A stretch of 64,000 nucleotides of DNA from Portulaca oleracea (lineage: Eukaryota > Streptophyta > Magnoliopsida > Caryophyllales > Portulacaceae), in assembly GCA_029582165.1 (NCBI GenBank), contig CM055888.1, positions 15,671,501 to 15,735,500 on the forward strand, read 5' to 3'. How positions within the stretch are numbered: position 1 is the first letter of the stretch; every line of letters begins with the position of its first letter. Below the pieces are notes generated by a model, which saw only the letters and a program-made list of their open reading frames with translations, did no database searches and was not told where the DNA came from. This document shows positions 1-10,960 of this stretch, one piece after another. The translations under genes and the position numbers were made by a program.

Positions 1-245
1 CCCCATTTGTCCTCGTGGGAATTACACCTACAACCAACAACCTCCACTAAACCAAAACCCACCCCCCGGTTTCCCAAATCAAAATCGCCGCCAATACCAC
101 CAAAACCACCACCAAAATCCTCACCAAGGTCAATCTTCCCAAGCACCCAAACCACCACAACAAGATACCCTTGACCAAACCCTTCAAAAGTTTGCCTTAT
201 TTCAAGAAAAGATAGCCTTATCTCAAGAAAAGATGGGCCTCACCA
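1..245 (+). pseudogene. Athila-type gag fragment, cut by the window edge
   Basis: This stretch is nearly identical to 5998-6240 inside the larger Athila-like gag further right: the same Gln/Asn/Pro-rich linker, then the QEK-repeat segment. It breaks off after the bases for KMGL, where an unrelated sequence begins, so it is the 3' part of a second gag copy whose 5' part lies left of the window. No start codon or complete domain is present. The identification rests on similarity to the copy at 4912-6982, which has the recognisable capsid-like region. Confidence 0.75.
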
Positions 246-1331
246 ACGGACCGACCGTAACATTTAAGGTTGATTAATCGAGTTTATAAATTTATTTCTA
301 CTCAACCCAATGATTATTACGCGGACTAAAACAATATCTCAAAATTAAGTCCGACACCCTACATACAAACACATATTTACACATAGAATACAACAAGCTT
401 TATTTATTTACTCAAGGAAAACGGATATTGTAAAGGACTGAATAAAGCCAACAGTAAGTGAGTTGTAATTAATTTATGGGTTCAATTGACAAATCCAATA
501 TTCTTGGGCCTAACAACGGGCCGGGCATAAATGTGATGGATTTAATAATTAAATCTATAAATTAATTTACTCAAGCATAGTGACTATTATGCAGTTTAAA
601 ACTTTATCCATTAACTTTGTTGGACCTTTTAATTAATTTTGGGGACCTTCGTTAGGAGAATTTTGTAAAGGGCCATATAATATCATCAAAGGCGAGTCAA
701 TTTTTATTTATTAATTAAAATAATCACCCTTCAAGCATAAATGGGCCCTTCCACATGGGCTAACCATGATGCCTTTTGGGTTAATTATTCTAATTAAAAA
801 ATAATCATTTTCTCAACCCAATGAATTTTATATGGACTAGAACAAAACCTCTAAACTAAGGTCGACTCTAAAACGAAAGAAGAAAAAGGGGAAGGGGTAC
901 ACATAGCACATAGCATACAACATGAAGGGATACCCTAAACCAAGGTTTTATGTTCATGGATTTTCTATGGTTGGATTACATGGCCTATCGCACGTTTTCA
1001 CCCCGGTGCTCCATACCCTTAGGTAAGGAGTGTGAGGTATTGCTCAAAGACCTTCAAGAAAGCCCTTTGAGTATAACGCGGGGAGAGGAGAACCAAATGC
1101 TTGGCGATGTAGGGTGCATCACACAAGTAGTGGCCTACCCGCTCTCGAGGGAATCACCTAGGTATACCTAAACCATCGTCATTGTGCTAACGTGTCAAAA
1201 GATGCGATTAGTGGCCCGGTATGCAAAGGATGCCAAAAGAATAATAAAATCATGAAATAAATCAACTTCTCCCTTTTACAATTTCAAATTAATTCGATTT
1301 GTTCAAGTTTTACCCACTTTTTAAGTTTAAG
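246..1331 (-). repeat. Leader-like non-coding DNA with three diverged direct repeats
   Basis: Three related segments start near 301, 570 and 812. Each begins CTCAA(C/G)C(C/A) and continues through a (G/C)(A/T)CTAAAAC-like core to a (T/G)(C/T/G)GAC end, giving spacings of about 269 and 242 bp. The region follows the primer binding site at 1332-1349 when read on the minus strand, so it would be the untranslated leader of an Ogre/Tat-like element. The longest ORF (950-1171) has no recognisable product. The left border is the abrupt junction with gag sequence near 245. Confidence 0.5.
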
Positions 1332-1349
1332 TCCCCAGTGGAGTCGCCA
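1332..1349 (-). other. Primer binding site, Ogre/Tat type (tRNA-Arg-like)
   Basis: On the minus strand this reads TGGCGACTCCACTGGGGA, which closely resembles the tRNA-Arg-type PBS known from Ogre elements. It implies an LTR to its right (upstream on the minus strand). The match is from memory of the family and was not searched. Confidence 0.55.
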
Positions 1350-3092
1350 ATCGGTAGGACCCAGAAAGTCGCCCCCGTTTAGGGATGTCGAGTTTCGGAT
1401 GCGCTACTGAGGTGATCGGGAGCCGACTAAGGTTGCTTAATCCTTAAATAAAGATATTTTTATTTTCGAAATTCGTTTTCGAGGTGATGAAACTTTATTT
1501 ATTTACAAATCAATTTTTTATTATTTAAACACTCGATATTACATCGAAATATTTTAAGAAATAATTCAATATTGGCCCAAACACAAATCCAGGCCCAACA
1601 GAAGGCAAACGGGCCACCATGGACTGCTAAAACCAGCACGGGTTTTAACAGACCATGGGTCGGACCGTGCTCTTCCATGGGCCAGAGAAGATGGGCTGAA
1701 ACTGATAAAACTCGCGGGAGTTTTATCAATTTCTGACCCATTTTCTCTCGGTTTTTACCTTGGATTAGTGAGGGGAAAACATTAAACCATTTTTTAACTA
1801 TTTTGATGTAAATCCGTGCATTTTAAATAATTAAATGGGTTATAAAAGAATTAAGAGTCGCCAACCAATTTAAGGAAACCAACAAACCGTAAAAAATAAT
1901 AAAAATAACTCCGGTCTACGAAACCCGATTCTAAGTTCGGGGGTAAGGTTACGAATTCGAGAATTATAAGAACTCTCGAATTCGCCTGTTAGAAAACAGA
2001 CTCTACTAAAATCGACAATAAAATGGAAAAGAGCGGGGAGAAGTTTAATTAGTTTCATGAAATTATATTCTCATCATGCAATATAAAATGGGATTTTTGA
2101 TTTACAAAATTATGCACAATTAACCAAATTGACGTTAAAATTACATGAAAAAATAATAATAACGAAATGAAAGCGAACCTCTTTGATTTAGGAGCCCGAA
2201 TGCGCCGGTTGAGATCCTTGACTTTGCCTTGACTTGGTGGATGAAAAGTAAGTGTGGGGATGATGGAAAGGTAATACATGAGTGGTGATTTGATGAAAAT
2301 TTGGTAGAGTAAGGTTAATCGTAATATGAGAATGATGATAGTTGGAGAGAGTTTGAGTATAATGGTGGTGGTTTATGAGAGTTGTTGATGAAGAATGAAT
2401 GGAATGGAGGGGGGTATTTATAGGTGAATGAGGTGAGGTTTGGAGGGAAAATCATGGGGACACATCCCCATGATCATGCCATGCAATCGTAAAACCCACG
2501 CAGGTTTTGAAGGTCAAGGCAGAAGTCAATGCACACGGGCTAATCAGGGGAGGGTGATCAAGATTTTTGGCACCAGCTTTTTGAAGAGAAAACCCACGCG
2601 GGTTTTGAAGCCTTCACACGGATCGCTGACGTGTACCGCTGCAAAACGACGCGCTTTACTCTGGGCGCAAAACACCCGCGGGTTTTGATTGCTCTCTTGG
2701 GCCGGGAATGCTTCTGGCCGCTTTTGTTCTGAGCCGCTTCTGACATCTAAAGCCCACGCGGGTTGTGGCAGTCTTCTGGGCTATATTTGCTTATTGGGCC
2801 AAATTTCTGGGCCTGAGAATTGTTAAAACCCGCATAGGTTTTGAAATTGCTAAGTGCAACTTCGAACGGCCACAACTCTTTCATCCGGACTCCAATTGAG
2901 GCAATTCAAAAGGCGTTGAAAACTTATGATGTGTACTTTACTCTCATCAAAAGAAATAGGGCCAACAAGACTTGTGGAAAAAATGGGATTCGAAATGGTG
3001 GGCATATGTATGTGGAAAGGGTGGAAAATGAAGGCTTTTTGTGGTGGGTTGGCCCGGTAACTCTTGATTGAGGAAGGCCCATTTGATGCTTG
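1350..3092 (-). mobile_element. Probable Ogre/Tat-like LTR, minus strand, borders uncertain
   Basis: The sequence lies directly upstream (minus strand) of the Ogre-like PBS and directly before the probable start of an Athila LTR near 3093. It has no supported gene and carries a set of short palindromes, listed separately. No second copy exists in the window, so neither LTR border can be fixed by comparison. It may be only partly LTR. Confidence 0.4.
1629..2842. repeat. Dispersed palindromes around AAAACCCACGCGGGTTTT
   Basis: Seven variants of one 16-24 bp palindrome occur at 1629-1647, 1704-1727, 2491-2508, 2589-2606, 2669-2686, 2749-2764 and 2825-2842. The core is CCC-CG-GGG with A- and T-rich arms. 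Spacing is irregular (about 65-780 bp), so this is a dispersed motif and not a tandem array. Confidence 0.75.
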
Positions 3093-4789
3093 TTTAGACC
3101 CGATTTAGTGTCTAAATACCGCCTAAATCCTTAGGCTTTTGACTCGTTTCGTACCTTGATTTAATAACTTTTAATGCGTTTTGGTTACTTTTGTAGTTTC
3201 CGAAGTTGTCACTCAAAATGATTCTAAATGGGCCAAATTTTGCACCAATCTTGGGATTTCCGAGATTCCCTAAGATTCCCCGAGCCCTGATCGTGTCAAA
3301 GGAAGCGGAAGCAGAAGCAACGGTTGAAGAGCACCCTGAAGAAAACTGTGGCCGAAAGAGACCGTGGCCACGGTCATATTGACCGTAGCCACGGTGTGAT
3401 TAAGCCATGACCTAAGGAAGAGACCTTCCCACCCTAACTAGACCGTGGTCACGGTCGCTTTGACCGTAGCCACGGTAGGATCTTTACCCTGCCTAAGGAA
3501 GAAGCTGGCCGAACTAGACCGTGGCCACGGTCTCCCATGACCGTAGCCACGGCGGTGCGAACGAGCGAAAAGTTGTCAGCCCTAATCGCCTAGACCGTGA
3601 CTACCGCGGTACGCGACGCGCCTACAGTGGTTCGGCGAAGTAAGAGAAGAAATCGCCTGCCTTACGCAGGACCGTGACTACGGTCACCTTGACCGTGCCC
3701 ACGGTCCCCTGCGGGACTGTTTTGTCTGTTGTGTAAAATGATGAGTTTTGAGTAACAACCTTGATTACTATTTAATGTATTTAGGTCATTTTAGCTAAAA
3801 AAAAACTGGAGACAGCAACTTTTATCTATCTTTTATGATACTTTAGCACTTTTTATCACATTTTAAGCCTTAGATTAGAGGAACTAAGGAAGATCTTTGC
3901 TGAGATTATTGGTTCTTGTATTGGATTCTCTTGATTATTATTGGAAGTTTGAAGAGTATTCTCAACTTTGGAGCATTGGAGCTTTATTATTCTGAAGTTT
4001 TCTCCCTTGTCATCACAATCAATGAGCATTCCTTAACCTCTCTCTCTCTCTAATCTATTATTTATTTACTAATCTCTTTTTTTGTTATCATTGATATTGT
4101 TGGTATTGTTGAAAGTTTACTGTCATCTTGTGTACTCTTTTAAGCATGAATGAAGTTGTTGATGTTATTATCATGATAGTTAGGATGTTTAGTGGCTAGA
4201 ACCTTAATGGGTTACGGAGATATTAAGGGTGTGAATGGGTGATTAGGTTTGGGTTAGCAATATTAGTGAGTAACTAGTTAGGAAATCAACTTCCTAATCC
4301 TATCCTTCCCTCAAGTGGGATGTATTTGGGTGCGAAAGCATCCCGAATACATCCAACGCTTGTTGGAAGGTAGGAATTAGGATAGTTAGTATTCTAGTTC
4401 GCGAAAGCGAATAGAAACTAACTAGGAAATTCCGTTCTATTAACTTTCCCGAGACTATCAATGGATTTTGGGGAAGTTAATTCGGACTATCCTTGAAAGA
4501 GGAAGCCCGGTGGGTATTTTCTAACGGAATTACCATTTGATTTCCCTTTCTCGTTACTCTCTTGTTGCGAAACCCATTTCCTCATTCCCGTTTGCATCCT
4601 GAAAGTCTCCCGACACCCATTGTTTCACCTTTTTTACTGAACATAGTTTGTTTGTGCTGTTTTTACCCTAAATTCTATCATCCTTTCATGATCATAAACC
4701 ATACCTAGAGTCAATTAGTTGCAGTTAAGGCCCCTAGCTCCCTATGGAAGAACGATAAAATCGTGGTCTTACAAACCACTCGACTAACA
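3093..4789 (+). mobile_element. Athila-like 5' LTR
   Basis: The right end is well placed: ...CTAACA at 4789 is followed by AAA and then the PBS at 4793. The left end is a guess at TGTTTAGACCCGATTTAG near 3093, giving about 1.7 kb, normal for Athila. No 3' LTR partner is present in the window because the element is truncated downstream. The LTR contains the palindrome set at 3360-3706 and a CT-rich run at about 4040. Confidence 0.6.
3360..3706. repeat. Dispersed palindromes around GACCGTGGCCACGGTC
   Basis: Perfect or near-perfect copies lie at 3360-3375, 3441-3456, 3517-3532, 3670-3685 and 3691-3706. Related half-changed copies of the form GACCGTAGCCACGG lie at 3381, 3462 and 3539, and a degenerate one at 3592. 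Most occur as pairs about 20 bp apart. They sit in the 5' third of the Athila-like LTR, where U3 promoter sequence is expected. Confidence 0.85.
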
Positions 4790-4792
4790 AAA

Positions 4793-4810
4793 TGGCGCCG
4801 TTGCAGGGGA
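4793..4810 (+). other. Primer binding site, tRNA-Asp type (Athila)
   Basis: TGGCGCCGTTGCAGGGGA differs at one base from the usual Athila PBS, complementary to the tRNA-Asp 3' end. It follows the LTR end by three bases and precedes the gag start codon at 4912 by about 100 bp. Confidence 0.75.
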
Positions 4811-4911
4811 GCAAGCGCACCTAGCTTAGCTCTTTGTCTTTAGGTTGTTTAAGATCATTTCATTACTAAAGATTTTGTTATCCTTGGTTACTGGAAATTT
4901 GATTCTTCTGT

Positions 4912-6982
4912 TTGTTCCTTTTGTGCATGCGGACTCGCTCTCGACGAGGCCAAACTCCTGTAACTCCACCGAACCCGAATCCGGAGAGTATTATTCGCCA
5001 AGCTAACGCCAGTTCGAGACGAACTAGACAACAAAGGGAGCGAGAGACGATTGAAATTCCAATGGCTGAAGGAGAGCAAATTCCACCTCGTACCTTAGCA
5101 TCATATTTCTTACCATCGTCGGGTACGGGAGGCGATCCCATCACATTACCAGAATTACCACCGAATGCATCGTTCGAGTTCAAGCCATATTTATTGGAGA
5201 TATTCGAGAACACCCTGTACCATGGAGAAGAGCATGAAAATCCTATTGATCACATCAATAGATTCGAGCAACGCATCATCTTCGTACAAATGAATGGAGT
5301 TTCCGCCGAATACTTGAAGCTGAAGTTTATCCCTCTTACTTTGAAAGGGAAAGCATTATTATGGCTCAACATGTGTCCGCCCGGAACTTATTCAACATGG
5401 GATGCCCTTAGCCGCGATTTTCTTCAAAGGTTTTTTCCCAATGATGAGACGTGTCGGTTGAGGCAAGCCATCATGAGCTTGAACCAAGAGCCCGATGAGT
5501 CGTTATTCGAAGTATGGGGGAGATTCAAAGGTCTCCAACGGAGGTGTCCACACTATAATCTTGAGGATTGGTTATTATTGCATCACTTCGATTCCGGATT
5601 GAGTAGCTCTTTGCGAGAATCCATCGATCATGCCTCGAGGGGCATGTTCCTCAAGAAGACGGCGGAGGAAGCAAACGTATTTCTTCACGAGCTATCTCAA
5701 AACTCTCCTCATTGGGGAGGCGGCCGTGATCCAAGAGATGGTCCTCCTCTAGAAAGAAATCCTACTATTAAATTTCTCATGAATGCCGTTCTTGAGATGC
5801 AACAAAAGGCAGCTTTGGAGGAAACCACGAGGCAAGTAAAGGCGGCTCAAGAAGTACCTATGCTTATTCTGGATGCCCGAGTTCTTGTATGTGATTTTTG
5901 TAGAGGGCCACATTCTTCGAAGCGATGAGAAGAGTATCAAACCGAGCAAGTCCAAGCCATTTATCTCAACAATAACCTCTCCTATACCAATCAAACCCCC
6001 ATTCGTCCTCGTGGGAATTACGCCTACAACCAACAACCTCCACTAAACCAAAACCCACCCCCCGGTTTCCCAAATAAAAATCGCCGCCAATACCACCAAA
6101 ACCACCACCAAAATCCTCACCAAGGTCAATCTTCCCAAGCACCCAAACCACCACAACAAGAAACCCTTGACCAAACCCTTCAAAAGTTGGCCTTATCTCA
6201 AGAAAAGATAGCCTTATCTGAAGAAAAGATGGGCCTTAGATCGAGAAAAAGACCAAACTCGCATTAAGAACCTCGAGTTACTATTGACTCAATTGGTACA
6301 ACAATCTCAACATATCCAATCTTTGCCTAGCCAACCCCAACCTAACCCGAAGGGACAACTTAATGCTATTACATTGAGGAGTGGCAAAGAGATTGAAGGC
6401 CCTAGGATGGTGGGAGAGGAAGTCTTGGGTGACAAAGAAGGTGATGTGGTGGATATCTCAAAGGAGGAAGATTTGTTGCAGAAGCGGGAAAGTGAGTTAG
6501 TCTTGGGTGAGGAAGTTGAGGGAGCATATGAGGATGAATTGGGAGAATTTAGTAAAGAAAGAGAGGAGATGGAGAAGTTAAGGAAAGGGAAAGGAAAGAT
6601 GGTGGAAGAAGAACCAATCCAAACCATTGAGAAGCCAAAGCTACCACCGGTCCCTTTTCCCTATCGATTAGCAAAGCCAAAATTCGATGCAAAGTTTTCA
6701 AAATTCATTGACATGCTCAAGAAGCTTCAAGTGAACATTCCATTTCTTGATGCCATTTCTGAAGTTCCGTCCTTCAAGAAACATTTGAAGGAGCTTCTCA
6801 CGAGCCAGAGGAGGAAGAAGAGGATGAGGAAGAAGAAGAAGAGGGTGAACAAGCGCAAGGGGATGAAGCCGAGCCGAGTCAACAATGGGACGCCACTCTT
6901 GAGCGTATCAGCGAGTAACTCCAGGAGCTTCATGACGAGTTTCAAGTCCAACGGGAGCTCATCCAAAACCAACAGCTCTTGA
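4912..6982 (+). pseudogene. Athila-like gag, broken by one stop and one frameshift
   Basis: Gag forms the particle that packages retrotransposon RNA. The first open part (4912-5928) has a retrotransposon gag (capsid-like) region: residues about 100-260 include KLKFIPLTLKGKALLWLN and the later FEVWGRFKGLQRRCPHY, typical of Athila. A TGA at 5926-5928 interrupts it, but the same frame stays open to about 6235 through a Gln/Asn/Pro-rich linker. A one-base frameshift near 6236 then leads into 6284-6982, with NAITLRSGKEIEG and PPVPFPYRLAKPKFDAKFSKF, both Athila gag hallmarks. No protease or RT follows: the frame runs into an unrelated acidic tail near 6800, implying a deletion of pol. Confidence 0.8.
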
Positions 6983-7080
6983 TCGAAAACTTGCAAGGAA
7001 TGATTGAGATCCAACAGGAGACGCTGGCTAGCATCCAGTCGCAGCTCCAACCCCGTTCTCCACCGGGAGGGTCCACTTGA
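6802..7080 (+). pseudogene. C-terminal remnant of an Athila extra ORF (acidic, coiled-coil-like)
   Basis: In a frame different from the upstream gag, this stretch starts with a Glu-rich run, hits an in-frame TAA at 6916-6918, then continues with a Gln/Leu/Glu-rich heptad-like segment to TGA at 7078-7080. Such acidic-plus-coiled tails end the extra 3' ORF of Athila elements (env-like or 'putative plant transposon protein'). It joins gag directly, so pol and most of this ORF have been lost. Downstream AAGTGTGGGGGAG near 7150 looks like the region before an Athila 3' LTR. Confidence 0.45.
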
Positions 7081-7753
7081 GGACCGTTTGTAAGCACCAC
7101 ACCCCCACCCGACCTTTATCATCGTTCTATTTACTTTATTTTGTGAAGTATAAGTGTGGGGGAGTGCTTCTTCGGGGTTGGAGTTGCGATGTCTGGTGGT
7201 TTGCCGCCAGGACGAAAAGCCATTAATTGCAAGTGGGTGTATTGTGTGAAGTACAACTCCGATGGAAGCATTAAGAGATATAAGGCCCACTTAGTCATTA
7301 GAGGAGATAAACATGTGGAAATGTTTGACTATAATGAGACCTTCGCTCTGGTAGCCAAGATGACAAGTGTAAGATGCCTCTTGGAAGTAGTAGCTAGAAA
7401 AGGATGTGATCTACATTAAATGGATGTCAACAATGCTTTTTTTTGCATGGAAGTTTGGAATTGAAGAAGAAGTATATATATGACCCTGCCACCAGGCTTT
7501 AAGGTTTCACATCCAAACATGGTGTGTAAACTTCAAAAGTCCTTATATGGTTTGATGCAAGCTCCAAGATAATGGTTTGCTAAGCTCTCTTTCAAAATAC
7601 TTCCGTAGAGTTTTACTTGGTCGTATGCAAACTATTCATTATTCACGTACAAAAAGAGGTGGAAAATTTATGGTTCTACTAGTGTATGTTGATGATTTGA
7701 TATTGACTGGGAATTCCAAAGAAACGTGTGCAATGTTCAAAGCGTATTTAAGC

Positions 7754-8094
7754 AGGAGCACTCACATTTTTTTTTTAATAATGATCACTTGCTTGAGTTT
7801 TTGCCAGCTCACTCCCGGCTATACTCTGAACCCTTCGCCCGCTTAGAAGTGGATTCGAACCACTGACACAAGGACTTTCAATCCTTTGCTCTAACCAGTT
7901 GAGCTACTTAGCTTGCACCACTTTCCTAAAGTCTGTTTTCATCATCAGGTTCGATTGCGGAAAAGTAAATAATCTTTGATTAAATGGAGGGTCTAGCAAT
8001 CACAAATAACCTAAGAAAGGTCAATCCTATTTGAATTTGTCATTGGAAAATGAGCAAGAAGACATCAGTTATGGAGAGGCAATCCTCAAATACA
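7754..8094. mobile_element. Insertion of probable mitochondrial DNA inside the copia pol
   Basis: The copia reading frame stops matching after about 7753 (FKAYLSR) and resumes near 8095. The left part of the insert contains a trnF-like gene on the minus strand, and the bases next to its 3' side (CTATACTCTGAACCCTTCGC and the stretch to 7790) resemble, from memory, the region downstream of mitochondrial trnF in plants. The origin of 7920-8094 is not recognised. No target-site duplication was seen, as expected for organelle DNA captured during break repair. Confidence 0.5.
7840..7913 (-). tRNA. trnF(GAA) pseudogene, mitochondrial type
   Basis: On the minus strand the D stem (GCTC/GAGC), the anticodon stem AAGGA/TCCTT with loop TTGAAAG (anticodon GAA, Phe) and a good T arm (GTGGTTCGAATCCAC) are all present. 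The acceptor stem is broken: at least four of seven pairs mismatch at the 5' side, and no CCA is encoded. The body resembles the native plant mitochondrial trnF and differs from the chloroplast one. It is embedded in a dead copia element, so it is almost certainly non-functional. Confidence 0.65.
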
Positions 8095-8971
8095 TACTTG
8101 TTTCGCATCAAGGAATTTGGTCCCTTAAAATACATCTTAGGCATTGAAGTTGCAAGGAATTCTCAGGGGATATTTTTGTGTCAATGAAAGTATGCTATCG
8201 AGAATATTAATGAGTATGGGTTACTTAGGGCTAAGCTAGAAGATTTTCAATGGAAACCAATCATAAGTTAGCATAGGCCTCAAGTAAGTTGTTTGATGAT
8301 GTGACGAAATATAGGAGGCAACTCATCTATCTCACCATTACACAACCCGAACTTGCCTATGATGTTCATATTCTATCTCATTTCATCCAAGATCCAAAAC
8401 AAGATCATATGAATGAAACCTATTGTATTTGAAAGACATAATTCAGGACAAGGAATTATCTTGCGAAGTGACTCAAACTTGAAGATAGAAGTCTTCTACA
8501 ATTCATACTGTGGGGTCTGTCCCATTACTAGGTGTTCTCTTATAGGGTATCTTATAATTCTAGGAGGATCTCCCATCTCAAGGAAGACTAAAACGCAGAC
8601 CACAATGTCCCACTCCTCAACAGAAGCGAAGTACAAGTCAATGGAAACTGCTACAAGTGAACTCACTTCGATTTGGTCTTTCCTGTCCTCTATGCAGGTA
8701 GTTGTCAAGACTCCAATGATGATATTTTATGACAATAAGGTAGCATTGCACATTACGGAGAATCCAATCTTCCATGAGAGGACCAAACACATCGAAATTG
8801 ATTGTCACTTTATTAGAGAACGTGTGTCGACCGAAGAACTAGTTACCAAATATGTTCCATCCAAGCATTAGGTTGCAGACATATTCACCAAACCTCTGGG
8901 CAAGGGCCAATTCCTATTTATATAATCCAAGTAGGGCATTGTGAATCCACATGCTCCAATTTGAACCGGAG

Positions 8972-9158
8972 TGATATGAATAGGAATTAGATGATTAATA
9001 GGATTCAATATCTAACTTTGTATAGTTGTTAGAGTTTGGGTAGAAAACAATTAGGGTCTTTGTTGTAGAGTAGGAAATTAAAGAGTATTTCATTAGAGAT
9101 TCTGTCTTTCCTTCCAAACCTTCTCTATTCTCTATTTTCCCTTAAATTGATTTTTCAG
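8972..9158 (+). mobile_element. Possible copia 3' LTR
   Basis: After the RNase H end there is a short purine stretch (TTGAACCGGAG), then TGATATGAATAGG..., ending perhaps at ...GATTTTTCA (9158). The position fits a short copia 3' LTR of about 190 bp. There is no 5' partner to confirm the borders. Confidence 0.35.
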
Positions 9159-10960
9159 TAGATATCGATTATAACTTAAACTAACTAGTTAATTACGAGA
9201 ATTCATATGATTTTGTTTCTTAGAATGTTTTAAAACATTCATTTCTTTAATGAATATGATCCTTGATAGTTATATAAAATATCCATACATAATTCACATT
9301 AATTATGAGAAATCCATTAAAAAATTTCCCTCGAAAAAAAGGAAATTTTTTAACTTTGGTTTCCTTTATTGACACACTATCATCCATGATTATGTTGTCT
9401 ACTAGCATATATACACGTTGTCGAAAAATTTATCTTACAAAGGGTCTATTATAATATCACAGTGGCAAAAAAAAAGTTATGTTGTATTAAACAATATTTA
9501 TTGAGATTTCTATTCGTTCTTTCTAAATGTTAAACTTCAGTTTGTTGTGTTTAAACTTCACATTCTGTAAAAACTAGTCTTATGCACATGTTTGCACGAA
9601 TTGTATCTTATTTAAAATTTATTTTAGAATTTTAAACTTTAATTTGATAAGTAATTACTTGATCTCCCTTAATCAGTAAAAGCTTATGAAAAATATAAAA
9701 TATTAAAATATTTATCGTTTAATATTACAGGTAAATTTTCTACATGGACAAAAATATAGTATCAGTACTTTATTCTCAAACAAACAACAAATTTAATTTT
9801 TTAAAAGTTATTTTCAAGAAGAATATATTTACTTTTTATTTAAATAAATTTATGTTTGTATTTATTATGAATTTAAAGTGGAGAAAGATTTGTTGATTGC
9901 GCGCATTATATTGAGTTATCTGCCAAAAAAGTATTTTAATTGATGATGAAAACATCGATTCAAATATTTTCACTTTTATTTAAAACACATTTTCTAATAC
10001 TTATTAATTTTATCTATATTAATTTTTAAATTATTCAAATAATATTATTGAGGAATTAAAAATAATAAATATTGTAGTAATGATGTCTTTCATTTAACAT
10101 TTTTTATCTTATTATATAATATTTTCTAAAATAAATATCCACATAAAAAGATCATGTTGTTTCTTTATGTACGAAAATTTATTTTGATATTAACATTCAA
10201 TTTTTATTTCATAGTTTTCAAGGACAATTTTTCTTTGTTAACTTAAATTAAATGTTCATTAAAATTTATTAATTACTATGCGAAAAGATAAAACATTGTA
10301 TATTATTTTCACAAATAGAATATCTGTATATATAGTATAAAAATTTTGATATATCCATGACCCATATTATAACCACAATAATGATTTTTAATATTCTTGT
10401 GACGGATAAGCAGTGATAAATTTAAAAATATAAGTTTTTGTCTCTATTATTTGAACAATTAAAAATGATTTCATTTTTCATAATCTATTATAATTATAGA
10501 ATTTTCATCAATATTGCTAAATAGTATAGGATTGGGTTTTTATTATCAAATAACAAAAAATATTGTTTAAATATTAATAAAAATTATTTTAAAATTATTT
10601 TAAATAGATATTTTAAATCAGTGCATAGTTTTATTTGGACATTGTTGCTCTTTTCATCATGTTGCGAAAGTTTTAACATATTTTTTCTTATTATTTGTTA
10701 TGAAATGACTCATCAATTTATATACACCATTCTTCATTATCTAAAACTTCAAAATTTACTCTTTGCATTATTCTACATAAATTATAGATACTTTAAATAT
10801 TATCATTAAATATTTTTGTTTCATTTTATATAGTTAATGTATAAGATATTTCTTATAAATCACTATTTCCATCTAGATTTTCATTACATATCATTTAATA
10901 GATATTATCTTAATATTTATTTGACTGTTATAATTTAGATTCTTGGTTAAGTATTTAATC
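9159..10960. other. AT-rich intergenic DNA, nothing recognised
   Basis: About 1.8 kb of strongly AT-rich sequence. I see no gene, RNA or clear repeat. The ORF at 10621-10809 is 62 codons of low-complexity hydrophobic translation and is not supported. Confidence 0.6.

Larger units (their letters stand above)
7200..8930 (+). pseudogene. Ty1-copia pol relic (reverse transcriptase and RNase H)
   Basis: Copia-type RT and RNase H can be followed in several frames. 7205-7419 carries the KAINCKWVYCVKYNSDGSIKRYKA region and ends in a stop just before MDVNNAF. The catalytic YVDDLILTG is at about 7685. After an interruption (7754-8094) the RT resumes with FGPLKYILGIEVA near 8120. RNase H at 8413-8871 has SSTEAKYKSME, FYDNKVALHI and FHERTKHIEIDCHFIRE, then VADIFTKPLG after a stop at 8869-8871. 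Gag, protease and integrase are absent. Many stops and frameshifts show it is dead. Confidence 0.85.

Noticed and set aside
950..1171. 73-codon ORF in the Ogre-like leader
   Set aside because: No recognisable domain, weak composition, and on the strand opposite to the probable element.
7840..7913. A functional nuclear tRNA-Phe gene
   Set aside because: The acceptor stem does not pair and the body is of mitochondrial type, inside a dead retroelement.
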